Source: Pseudomonadota bacterium (GTDB lineage Bacteria > Pseudomonadota > Alphaproteobacteria > Rhizobiales > Xanthobacteraceae). Taken from it: 6,086 bases of DNA. The notes under the pieces were generated by a model, which was given only the letters and a program-made list of their open reading frames with translations, had not been told where the DNA came from and did not search any database. Where the stretch lies: contig JAJYAH010000450.1 of assembly GCA_021779635.1 (NCBI GenBank), positions 1 to 6,086 on the forward strand. Direction: 5' to 3'. A program made the position numbers and the translations under genes. Positions 1-4,746 of this stretch are shown one piece after another (the stretch's first letter is position 1; the number at the start of each line of letters is the position of its first letter).

Positions 1-118
1 GTTCGACGAAGTGGTGCCGGCGGCGGGATCGATCCACAGCGCGGTGCTCATTGCGCCAGCGCGGATGGCCGAGCTGGTCGCTGCCGAATGGGTTGATGTC
101 TGCGAGGATCGCCGGTAG
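1..118 (+). CDS. 3' end of an unidentified protein-coding gene
   Basis: An open frame (codons starting at base 2) runs from the window edge to a TAG at 116-118 and gives 38 residues that begin FDEVVPAAGSIHSAV and end in VCEDRR. Third codon positions are mostly G or C, as in the neighbouring real genes, and no other frame here is more convincing. The segment is too short to show a domain, and I do not recognise the family. It converges on the small cysteine-rich gene with a 15-bp gap, so transcripts from both sides should end here, but no clear terminator hairpin is visible in the gap. Whether it is coding at all rests on codon bias and lack of stops over 38 codons, so confidence is moderate. 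Confidence 0.5.
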   Translation, partial: FDEVVPAAGSIHSAVLIAPARMAELVAAEWVDVCEDRR

Positions 119-133
119 GCGCCCGCGCTTCCA

Positions 134-433
134 TTATTCGTAAGACCTCAAGCCATCGGCGCGACGTCGCGGCGCGGCCGGATCGGGCGTACCGGCATTC
201 GACTCAAATACGGCGCGGCACCTTCCGCTGAGCTGCGGGGTGTTTTGCCGCAAGCACGCGACGATGCGATTGACGTCCGGTATCTGTTGGCCGCACAGCC
301 GGAAAACGTCCGGTGTGCAGGCAAGCTGCTGTTCCATCGTTCCCGGATATTGCTGTGAAAAAGCGGGATTCTGAATGGCGATGCCACATCCGATCGATAG
401 CGTGAGGCCCAGGAAAATTCGGCAGGTTCGCAT
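134..433 (-). CDS. Small secreted four-cysteine (cysteine-rich repeat) protein
   Basis: This 99-aa protein has an N-terminal signal peptide: a basic start (MRTCR), a hydrophobic core at about residues 6-20, and a likely cleavage after AFS near residue 26. It should therefore be exported to the periplasm or beyond. The mature part has four cysteines at 39, 47, 60 and 72 in the order ACTPDVFRLC, IVACLRQ and RCRAVF. This spacing resembles the cysteine-rich repeat of the Golgi apparatus protein 1 type (Cys_rich_FGFR), and short exported proteins of this kind are frequent as paralogues in Bradyrhizobium; that family link is from memory. The four cysteines could form two disulfides. The C-terminal tail (residues 81-99) is Pro/Ala/Arg-rich and looks disordered. 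The ATG at 431-433 has an AGAGGG ribosome-binding site about 9 nt upstream on the minus strand. Function is unknown. Misleading database names such as phosphodiesterase should not be trusted for such proteins. Confidence 0.8.
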   Translation of the reverse strand: MRTCRIFLGLTLSIGCGIAIQNPAFSQQYPGTMEQQLACTPDVFRLCGQQIPDVNRIVACLRQNTPQLSGRCRAVFESNAGTPDPAAPRRRADGLRSYE

Positions 434-621
434 GTGCCAATCCCTCTTTCGGACTCAGTTGGCGTGAACGTTCCGTCGGCAGACCGCTTCATCTCATGCC
501 TGAAAATAAAATTAGTCATTTTTGAATAAACAGAACCTGGGAAAACAAGGAGGACCCGGGAAAATAACTGAGACTTCGGAAGGTTCTCGCTGAACAACAA
601 AACGTGAAATCGGCACCGTCT
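434..621. other. 188-bp intergenic region, AT-richer than its surroundings
   Basis: This gap separates the end of the minus-strand lysR gene from the start of the minus-strand four-cysteine gene. It is visibly richer in A/T between about 500 and 570 than the flanking genes and must contain the promoter of the four-cysteine gene if that gene is not read through from lysR. I could not pick out a convincing -35/-10 pair. It contains the degenerate direct repeat listed separately and a plus-strand AAGGAGG at 547-553 that precedes no start codon, so it is probably not a ribosome-binding site. Open frames here do not have the third-position bias of the real genes. Confidence 0.5.
532..583. repeat. 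Degenerate ~19-bp direct repeat, 2 good copies and a weak third
   Basis: AGAACCTGGGAAAA at 532-545 recurs as AGGACCCGGGAAAA at 551-564, 19 bp later, with 12 of 14 bases identical. A third stretch at 570-583 keeps 7 of 14 positions at the same period. In addition AGAACCT (532-538) has an inverted partner AGGTTCT at 581-587. The two clear copies fall on nearly the same face of the DNA helix (19 bp is slightly under two turns), which suits a pair of binding sites for a regulator. It could equally be chance in a short AT-rich gap or a decayed repeat. Confidence 0.35.
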
Positions 622-1542
622 TCAGCCCGCCGAACTGCGCTTCCTGGTGCCGGCGAAATGCCTTGCCAGAAAATCCGCCAATGCCTCAACGCGGGCGGGA
701 CGCGGGCCACCTGGCGGCATCAACAGATGCACCGCGCCCTCGGTTTGCTTCCAGCCCTTCAGGATCACTTCGACCTCGCCCGAGGCAATGGCGTCGCCGA
801 CAATGAAATCGGGCAGGTCGGCAATGCCGAGGCCGGCCAGCAACGCCGGCATCAGCGCCTCGCCATTGTTGACACGCAGCGGCCCGGCGGGCCGCACGCT
901 GGCCTGCTCGCCGGCAGCGTTGGTGTAGTGCCAGGCGCCCGCCGTAGAGAGATAGGCATAGCCGAGACATTTGTGTTGCGCGAGATGCATCGGATGCGTC
1001 GGCCGGCCGTGGCGCTTGAGATATTCGGGCGACGCCACGGTGTAGCGTGGCATCGCGCACAGCCGCCGCGCGATCAACGACGAGTCCGGCAGGCTCGCGA
1101 TCCGCAAGCCCGCATCGAAGCCCTCGCCGATCAGATCCACCATGGCATCGCTGAGATGAAGGTCGATCGCGACGTCGGGATAAGCCTTAAGAAACTCCGG
1201 CAGGATCGGCGCCACCTTCCGGATCCCGAACGTCATCGGCACCGCGAGGCGTACCAGCCCGCGCGGCGCCGCCGATTGCGCCAGCGCTTCGTTCTCCGCC
1301 GCCTCGCCGTCGGCCAGCAGGCGCGCGGCGCGCTCCGACAGCTTTTGCCCGGCATCGGTCAAGGCAAGACGCCGCGAGGTGCGGTTGAACAGCCGGGCGC
1401 CGAGCCTCGCCTCCAGCCGGCTGACGGCCTTCGATACCGTGGCCCTGGACAATCCCAGTTCGCTGGCCGCCGCCGCAAATGACCGCAATTCCACGACTTT
1501 TGCAAAAATCGCGAGGCCTTCGAAATCAGGAAGCTGTGCCAT
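622..1542 (-). CDS. LysR-family transcriptional regulator (CrgA-like), divergent from pirin
   Basis: A 306-aa LysR-type regulator of typical family length. The N-terminal winged helix-turn-helix spans about residues 6-64 and includes FAAAASELGLSRATVSKAVSRLEARLG and LFNRTSRRLALTDAG, the standard LysR DNA-binding signature. A periplasmic-binding-like effector domain follows from about residue 94 (RGLVRLAVPMTFGIRKVAPILPEFL) to 295, with the DLIGEGFDAGLRI segment usual in the CrgA-like subgroup. I start at the ATG at 1540-1542 (MAQLPDFEGL), which matches where such proteins normally begin. An upstream TTG at 1557 would add five residues but has no ribosome-binding site; the ATG also has only a weak one. 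The gene lies back to back with the pirin gene (110 bp between starts), the usual arrangement for a LysR protein that controls its neighbour and itself. The inducer cannot be read from sequence; an aromatic or quinone compound is inferred from the pirin and WrbA neighbours. Confidence 0.93.
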   Translation of the reverse strand: MAQLPDFEGLAIFAKVVELRSFAAAASELGLSRATVSKAVSRLEARLGARLFNRTSRRLALTDAGQKLSERAARLLADGEAAENEALAQSAAPRGLVRLAVPMTFGIRKVAPILPEFLKAYPDVAIDLHLSDAMVDLIGEGFDAGLRIASLPDSSLIARRLCAMPRYTVASPEYLKRHGRPTHPMHLAQHKCLGYAYLSTAGAWHYTNAAGEQASVRPAGPLRVNNGEALMPALLAGLGIADLPDFIVGDAIASGEVEVILKGWKQTEGAVHLLMPPGGPRPARVEALADFLARHFAGTRKRSSAG

Positions 1543-1652
1543 CGGGTAGTCCAACAAGGTCTATTTTGGAAACAATGTGTTTCCTTGGTTTCTATTTATG
1601 CACTGTTCGGAAGCGCATATCCAGACCTCAACGGAACTCAAAGGAGGCTCCC
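1543..1652. promoter_or_regulatory. Divergent lysR/pirin control region with a 17-bp palindrome
   Basis: The 110 bp between the two divergent start codons must hold both promoters. The most striking element is GGAAAC-AATGT-GTTTCC at 1568-1584, a perfect 6-bp inverted repeat with a 5-bp spacer, sitting 26 bp before the lysR ATG and 68 bp before the pirin ATG. A weaker pair, CAAGG (1554-1558) and CCTTG (1583-1587), surrounds it. The palindrome is the best candidate for the LysR operator, although the bases at its centre do not give the classical T-N11-A. No confident sigma-70 boxes could be assigned. The pirin gene has a full-strength ribosome-binding site, AAGGAGG at 1641-1647, five bases before its ATG, which fixes that start. 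Confidence 0.6.
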
Positions 1653-2351
1653 ATGATCGAACTTAGACCCTTCAGCAAACTCGGCAGCGCCGATCACGGC
1701 TGGCTGAAAGCCAAGCACCATTTTTCATTCGGCAGTCACTATGACCCGGCCAATATGGGCCATGGGGCCTTGCGGGTGTGGAACGACGACGAGATTGCGC
1801 CGAACACCGGCTTTCCCGCCCACCCCCACGCCAACATGGAAATCATCACCTATGTCCGTGAAGGCGCGATCACCCATCAGGACAGTCTCGGCAACAAAGG
1901 ACGCACCGAGGCGGGCGACGTGCAGGTGATGAGTGCCGGCTCCGGCGTCCGTCACTCCGAATACAATCTCGAGCCCGCCAAAACCAAGATCTTCCAGATC
2001 TGGATCGAGCCGACCACGCATGGCGGGCCGCCGACATGGGGCGCGAAGCCGTTTCCGAAATCGGATCGATCCGGCAACTTCGTCACCATCGCCAGTGGAT
2101 TCGAAGGCGACAAGGGCGCGCTGCCGATCCGTGCCGACGCGCGGGTGCTTGCCACCACGCTGAAGGCCGGCGAGAGCGCGGAATATGCTCCCGGCAAAAC
2201 GCGCAATCTCTATCTGGTGCCGGCAGCGGGCGCAGTGGACATCAATGGCGTCCGCGTCAACGCCCGTGATGGCGTCGCGATCCGCGACGAGGCGCGGCTC
2301 AAGATCACGGCGCTTGAAGATTCCGAACTGGTGCTGGTCGACGCGGCGTGA
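1653..2351 (+). CDS. Pirin family protein, YhhW-type (putative quercetin/flavonoid 2,3-dioxygenase)
   Basis: A 232-aa bicupin protein, the same size as E. coli YhhW (about 231 aa), a pirin homologue with quercetin 2,3-dioxygenase activity. The metal site is intact: His57 and His59 in FPAHPHANMEI, and His101 and Glu103 in SGVRHSEYN, matching the His-His-His-Glu set of pirins. Other pirin signatures are EIITYVREGAITHQDS (residues 64-78) and GDVQVMSAGSG (88-98). The C-terminal cupin (about 135-232) is more diverged, as is usual. The protein has no signal peptide and should be cytoplasmic. I start at the ATG at 1653 because AAGGAGG lies just upstream and the protein begins MIELRPFSKLGSADHGW as in the family; the open frame reaches back into lysR, but that extension is not protein-like. 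It is probably regulated by the divergent LysR and works beside WrbA. Flavonoid cleavage is plausible for a soil or rhizosphere bacterium, but the true substrate is unproven. Confidence 0.95.
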   Translation: MIELRPFSKLGSADHGWLKAKHHFSFGSHYDPANMGHGALRVWNDDEIAPNTGFPAHPHANMEIITYVREGAITHQDSLGNKGRTEAGDVQVMSAGSGVRHSEYNLEPAKTKIFQIWIEPTTHGGPPTWGAKPFPKSDRSGNFVTIASGFEGDKGALPIRADARVLATTLKAGESAEYAPGKTRNLYLVPAAGAVDINGVRVNARDGVAIRDEARLKITALEDSELVLVDAA

Positions 2352-2374
2352 GCCGAGCCAGCGCAGCAACATGA

Positions 2375-2427
2375 CAACGCCGTGCGCGGGCTTGGCCCGC
2401 GCACCTATCTGGTTCGGAACGGCGTTG
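2375..2427. repeat. Nested inverted repeat (REP-like hairpin inside an outer stem) between pirin and wrbA
   Basis: GTGCGCGGGC (2382-2391) and GCCCGCGCAC (2395-2404) form a perfect 10-bp stem with a 3-base loop. It is enclosed by CAACGCC (2375-2381) and GGCGTTG (2421-2427), a perfect 7-bp outer pair that stacks directly on the 5' side of the inner stem and leaves a 16-base bulge on the 3' side (2405-2420). A further GGTTCG/CGAACC pair is at 2411-2416 and 2445-2450. The core resembles GC-rich palindromes commonly scattered between genes in Bradyrhizobium and relatives (from memory). There is no T-run after it, so it is not a classical intrinsic terminator. It may adjust wrbA expression relative to pirin, stabilise the upstream mRNA 3' end, or be a dispersed repeat unit. 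Confidence 0.6.
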
Positions 2428-2509
2428 CGAACACGATGGCTTGTCGAACCGGGCCGGACAACGACGCCTCGAATAAATCAAAACACCCGCAAACCCACGG
2501 AGACCAACC

Positions 2510-3109
2510 ATGACAAAAGTTCTAGTGCTGTATTATTCCGCCTACGGTCATATCGAGAAAATGGCGAATGCCGTAGCCGAGGGCGCCCGCGGAGCCGGCG
2601 CGTCGGTCGACATCAAGCGCGTGCCCGAACTGGTGCCGCCGGATGTCGCGAAAGCGTCATACTTCAAAGTCGATCAGGCCGCAGCGGTCGCGAAGATCGA
2701 AGACCTCGCCAATTACGACGCGATCATTGTCGGCACCGGCACGCGTTTCGGCCGGATGTCGTCACAAATGGGGAATTTCCTCGACCAGGCCGGCGGCCTC
2801 TGGGCCAAGGGCGCGCTGCACGGCAAGGTCGGCGGCGCCTTCACCTCGACGGCGACCCAGCACGGCGGCCAGGAAACCACGCTGTTCTCGATCATCACCA
2901 ATCTGATGCATTTCGGCATGATCATCGTCGGCCTGGATTACGGCTTTGGCGGCCAGATGAAGCTCGACGAGATCACCGGCGGCTCGCCCTATGGCGCGAC
3001 CACCATTGCCGGCGGTGACGGCAGCCGCCAGCCCAGCGAAAACGAGCTCGCGGCCGCGCGCTATCAGGGACGCGTGATCGCGGAGACTGCGAAAAAACTG
3101 CATGGCTGA
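2510..3109 (+). CDS. wrbA: NAD(P)H:quinone oxidoreductase, WrbA type (type IV)
   Basis: A 199-aa flavodoxin-like protein, close to the 198 residues of E. coli WrbA. It reduces quinones to hydroquinones by two electrons using NAD(P)H and FMN, avoiding semiquinone radicals; the family forms cytoplasmic tetramers. Visible family marks in order are the phosphate-binding loop [15 protein letters not shown] (residues 5-19), [19 protein letters not shown] (75-93) around the flavin ring, [14 protein letters not shown] (111-124), [12 protein letters not shown] (134-145) and the WrbA signature [23 protein letters not shown] (157-179). Nothing essential appears missing. The ATG at 2510 is preceded by ACGGAG at 2497-2502, seven bases away. 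The gene follows pirin on the same strand after 158 bp containing the nested repeat, so it may share the pirin transcript or have its own promoter in the gap. The pairing with a pirin-type dioxygenase and a LysR regulator supports a role in quinone or flavonoid stress. Confidence 0.97.
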   Translation: MTKVLVLYYSAYGHIEKMANAVAEGARGAGASVDIKRVPELVPPDVAKASYFKVDQAAAVAKIEDLANYDAIIVGTGTRFGRMSSQMGNFLDQAGGLWAKGALHGKVGGAFTSTATQHGGQETTLFSIITNLMHFGMIIVGLDYGFGGQMKLDEITGGSPYGATTIAGGDGSRQPSENELAAARYQGRVIAETAKKLHG

Positions 3110-3117
3110 TGCCTCGT

Positions 3118-3147
3118 GGGCGGCATTCTCTTCGGCGAGTGCCGCCC
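3118..3147 (+). terminator. Stem-loop just after wrbA, probable transcript end
   Basis: GGGCGGCA (3118-3125) pairs perfectly with TGCCGCCC (3140-3147). The 14-base loop contains an extra CTC/GAG pair around TTCGGC, so the hairpin can extend. It starts nine bases after the wrbA stop codon. The following bases (CATTTGCC) are only weakly T-rich, so it may act as a Rho-assisted or 3'-end-protecting hairpin rather than a textbook intrinsic terminator. Confidence 0.5.
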
Positions 3148-3268
3148 CATTTGCCCAAGAGCGCGATCAGGCAGCGGACTAAGACTTTGCAGCGGGTCGC
3201 GTTTCCGGGCTGTAGCGAGCGCATACGCCGGCTCATCGTGCGCGCTTTTGGGAACAACGGACTTCGCC

Positions 3269-3400
3269 ATGATCGAATTTCTCTTTATCTATCAACTGGC
3301 GCGCAATCCGCTGCAGGCGATGACTCGGCGCTGGTGGTGCCGCAGCCTCTACCGCGCTACGCACGGCAAGCGTCGATGCCCGGAATGCAGCCATTCGTAG
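3269..3400 (+). CDS. Possible 43-aa protein with C-terminal CPEC motif
   Basis: A short frame from the ATG at 3269-3271 to a TAG at 3398-3400 encodes a protein with a hydrophobic start (MIEFLFIYQL), an aromatic/basic middle (RRWWCRSLYRATHGKRR) and the ending CPECSHS. Cysteines are at 24, 37 and 40; the CxxC pair could bind zinc together with the nearby histidines at 32 and 42, or be redox active. ACGGA at 3257-3261 lies seven bases before the ATG and can serve as ribosome-binding site. An open extension back to about 3116 exists but runs through the post-wrbA hairpin and does not look like protein. The hydrophobic start is too short and too interrupted for a clear membrane anchor. I do not recognise a named family, and such a short frame can arise by chance in GC-rich DNA, so this is a candidate only. 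Confidence 0.45.
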   Translation: MIEFLFIYQLARNPLQAMTRRWWCRSLYRATHGKRRCPECSHS

Positions 3401-3438
3401 CGTCGTGGATTTGGTTAAACCCTGACCGGCGAGGCCGG

Positions 3439-3463
3439 GGAACCTAACGGCGCTCACCGGGTT
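3439..3463 (+). promoter_or_regulatory. Candidate EcfG (general stress sigma factor) promoter for the 60-aa gene
   Basis: GGAAC at 3439-3443 is followed after 16 bases by GGTT at 3460-3463. The alphaproteobacterial general stress sigma factor EcfG recognises GGAAC with CGTT about 16-17 bases downstream, so the match has a perfect -35 and one mismatch in the -10. It ends 32 bases before the ATG at 3496, a sensible distance. The short hydrophilic product downstream fits the sort of gene EcfG controls. A five-base motif with one mismatched partner is not strong proof. Confidence 0.4.
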
Positions 3464-3495
3464 GGGTCACGGCCCCCGCGCCTGGAGATTGCGAA

Positions 3496-3678
3496 ATGAC
3501 CAGCAAGCCCGATCCCAAGAAGACCGACAAGGGTACCAAGAAGCGCCCCGCCATGCCGCATCCCGGCATGATGGGCGACGGCACTGAAGAGCAGAACCTT
3601 GGTCAGCCCGGAAATCCCGCAGCCCGTATCAAGGAAGATGAAGTGGACGCCGCCTTCGCCAAGGGTGCGAAGAAGTAA
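3496..3678 (+). CDS. Small hydrophilic lysine-rich protein of unknown function (60 aa)
   Basis: A 60-aa protein, rich in Lys, Pro, Gly and Asp/Glu, with no signal peptide, membrane segment or cysteine. The N-terminal third (MTSKPDPKKTDKGTKKRP) is basic and the middle (MPHPGMMGDGTEEQNLGQPGNP) is Gly/Pro-rich; both look disordered. The end (ARIKEDEVDAAFAKGAKK) could form one amphipathic helix. The ATG at 3496 has TGGAG at 3483-3487, eight bases upstream, and codons show the expected G/C third-position bias, which argues for a real gene. I do not know a named family; small hydrophilic proteins of this type are typical of general stress regulons in rhizobia, and the candidate EcfG promoter upstream agrees with that. 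The stress link is an inference. Confidence 0.75.
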   Translation: MTSKPDPKKTDKGTKKRPAMPHPGMMGDGTEEQNLGQPGNPAARIKEDEVDAAFAKGAKK

Positions 3679-3720
3679 CGGGGTAGCATCCACCCCCAAT
3701 CGCTCCGGGTTCGACTATAA

Positions 3721-3746
3721 AGGCCGGGCCGGCTCGTGCCCGGCCT
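3721..3746. terminator. GC-rich hairpin between the 60-aa gene and the DUF5996 gene
   Basis: AGGCCGGGC (3721-3729) pairs perfectly with GCCCGGCCT (3738-3746) around an eight-base loop. It starts 42 bases after the stop of the 60-aa gene. No T-run follows on the plus strand; read on the minus strand it is followed by TTTATAG, closer to an intrinsic terminator, but no minus-strand gene ends here. It probably marks the 3' end of the 60-aa transcript or is a dispersed palindrome. Confidence 0.5.
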
Positions 3747-3766
3747 CGTCATGTGAGGGAATGCCG

Positions 3767-3793
3767 ATGACCGTCTTTTGCGGTGACAGATGA
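3767..3793 (+). other. Possible 8-aa leader ORF overlapping the DUF5996 start (ATGA)
   Basis: An ATG at 3767-3769 opens a frame encoding MTVFCGDR that stops at TGA 3791-3793, overlapping the DUF5996 start codon (3790-3792) as ATGA. GAGGGA at 3755-3760 sits six bases before this ATG, a better ribosome-binding site than anything directly in front of the DUF5996 ATG. A second in-frame ATG at 3761 is too close to the purine run to use it. Ribosomes could load on the mini-ORF and re-start at the overlap, giving translational coupling. The arrangement could be accidental. Confidence 0.3.
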
Positions 3794-4737
3794 GCAACAT
3801 CCCGCAAGTGCCGTGGCCGGAATTGCCCACCGCCGAGTGGCGCGAAACCTATGCGACGCTGCATCTGTGGACCCAAATCGTCGGCAAGATCCGCCTTGCG
3901 CGCGCGCCCTGGCTCAATCACTCTTGGCACGTTGCGCTTTACGTCACCGCGCGCGGTCTGACGACCTCGCCAATTCCGGACGGCACGCGCACGTTCCAGA
4001 TCGACTTCGACCTCATCGACCATGATTTGCGGATTGCAACCAGCGACGGCAACAGGCGGCGCTTTGCCCTGGCCGGACAATCGGTCGCGAGCTTCCATGC
4101 GGCGGTAATGGCTGCGCTTGCAGACCTCGGTATTCACATCGCCATCGACGAGATGCCGAACGAATTGCCGGAGCCGATCCGGTTTTCGCTGGACAGGAAG
4201 CACGCGTCCTACGATCCGGACGCGGTGCGGCGCTTTCTGCAAATCCTGGTCAATGCCGATCGCGTGTTCAAGCAATTCCGCACCGGCTTTCTCGGCAAGG
4301 CGAGCCCGGTGCATTTCTTCTGGGGCAGCTTCGATCTCGCGGTGACACGCTTTTCGGGCCGCCGCGCGCCGCGGCATCCCGGCGGGGTACCTCATCTATC
4401 CGATGCGGTGGCTTGCGAAGCCTATTCCCACGAAGAGAGCAGCGCCGGATTCTGGCCGGGGAGTGGCGCGATCGACTACCCTGCGTTCTATTCCTATGCC
4501 TATCCCGAACCTCAAGGCTACCGCGCCACGCCGGTGCGGCCCGCTGCGGCATTCTTCAGCGAAGCGCTCGGCGAATTCATCCTGCCCTATGACGCGGTAC
4601 GCACGGCCACGCGGCCGGACCAGGCGTTGCTCGAATTTCTGCAAAGCACCTATGAGGCCGCGGCCAATGCCGCAAAGTGGGACCGCGATGCGCTGGAATG
4701 CGCGCCGGGGCAGCCAGGCCTGGTGCGGCAGGTTTAG
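3790..4737 (+). CDS. DUF5996 family protein, function unknown
   Basis: A 315-aa protein that I recognise as a DUF5996 family member from its opening block: WPELPTAEWRETYATLHLWTQIVGKIRL (residues 9-36), then APWLNHSWHVALYVTARGLTTSPIP (39-63) and RTFQIDFDLIDHDLRI (67-82). Other probable core segments are SPVHFFWGSFDLAVTRFSGRRAPRHPG (172-198), AYSHEESSAGFWPG (211-224), PAFYSYAYPEP (231-241) and FFSEALGEFILPYD (255-268). Recurrent His, Glu, Trp and Tyr residues, for example H47, H175, H214, E215, E216 and W222, could line a ligand or active site, but no reaction is known to me for this family. There is no signal peptide or membrane segment, so it is probably cytoplasmic. The ATG at 3790 fits the family start but lacks a good ribosome-binding site of its own; see the overlapping mini-ORF. 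The gene converges on the GNAT gene with 9 bp between stops. Confidence 0.85.
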   Translation: MSNIPQVPWPELPTAEWRETYATLHLWTQIVGKIRLARAPWLNHSWHVALYVTARGLTTSPIPDGTRTFQIDFDLIDHDLRIATSDGNRRRFALAGQSVASFHAAVMAALADLGIHIAIDEMPNELPEPIRFSLDRKHASYDPDAVRRFLQILVNADRVFKQFRTGFLGKASPVHFFWGSFDLAVTRFSGRRAPRHPGGVPHLSDAVACEAYSHEESSAGFWPGSGAIDYPAFYSYAYPEPQGYRATPVRPAAAFFSEALGEFILPYDAVRTATRPDQALLEFLQSTYEAAANAAKWDRDALECAPGQPGLVRQV

Positions 4738-4746
4738 TTTGCTTTG

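Larger units (their letters stand above)
3110..3495. other. 386-bp stretch between wrbA and the 60-aa gene
   Basis: No long coding frame with convincing codon bias fills this stretch. It contains the post-wrbA hairpin (3118-3147), a possible 43-aa gene (3269-3400), a small CCGGC-GAG-GCCGG hairpin at 3426-3438 and a candidate EcfG-type promoter (3439-3463). Between 3148 and 3268 I see nothing I can assign. Longer overlapping open frames on both strands here look like consequences of high GC. Confidence 0.5.

Noticed and set aside
547..553. Perfect AAGGAGG on the plus strand
   Set aside because: No start codon follows at a usable distance; TAA occurs shortly after, so it is probably part of the degenerate repeat and not a ribosome-binding site.
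604..1482. 292-codon open frame on the plus strand opposite the lysR gene
   Set aside because: Its translation is Arg/Gln/His/Gly-rich low-complexity protein with no domain, as expected for the antisense of a GC-rich gene. The LysR protein on the other strand has clear family motifs.
1479..1652. N-terminal extension of the pirin frame back into lysR
   Set aside because: The extension overlaps the lysR start and the divergent promoter, and a strong ribosome-binding site immediately precedes the ATG at 1653, where family members begin.
2185..3018. 277-codon plus-strand frame across pirin, the spacer and wrbA
   Set aside because: It is out of frame with two well-identified proteins and has an Arg/Ser-rich translation, so it is a shadow.
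3251..3271. Second GGAAC as an EcfG -35 before the 43-aa frame
   Set aside because: The position 16-17 bases downstream already lies in the coding frame and has no CGTT-like -10.
3701..3746. tRNA-like GGGTTCGACTA next to a GC stem
   Set aside because: The TTCGA resembles a T-loop, but the flanking bases do not pair as a T-stem and there is no acceptor, D-arm or anticodon arm.
3715..4395. 226-codon minus-strand frame opposite the start of the DUF5996 gene
   Set aside because: The plus strand carries a recognisable family here; the minus-strand product shows no motif and is Arg-rich.
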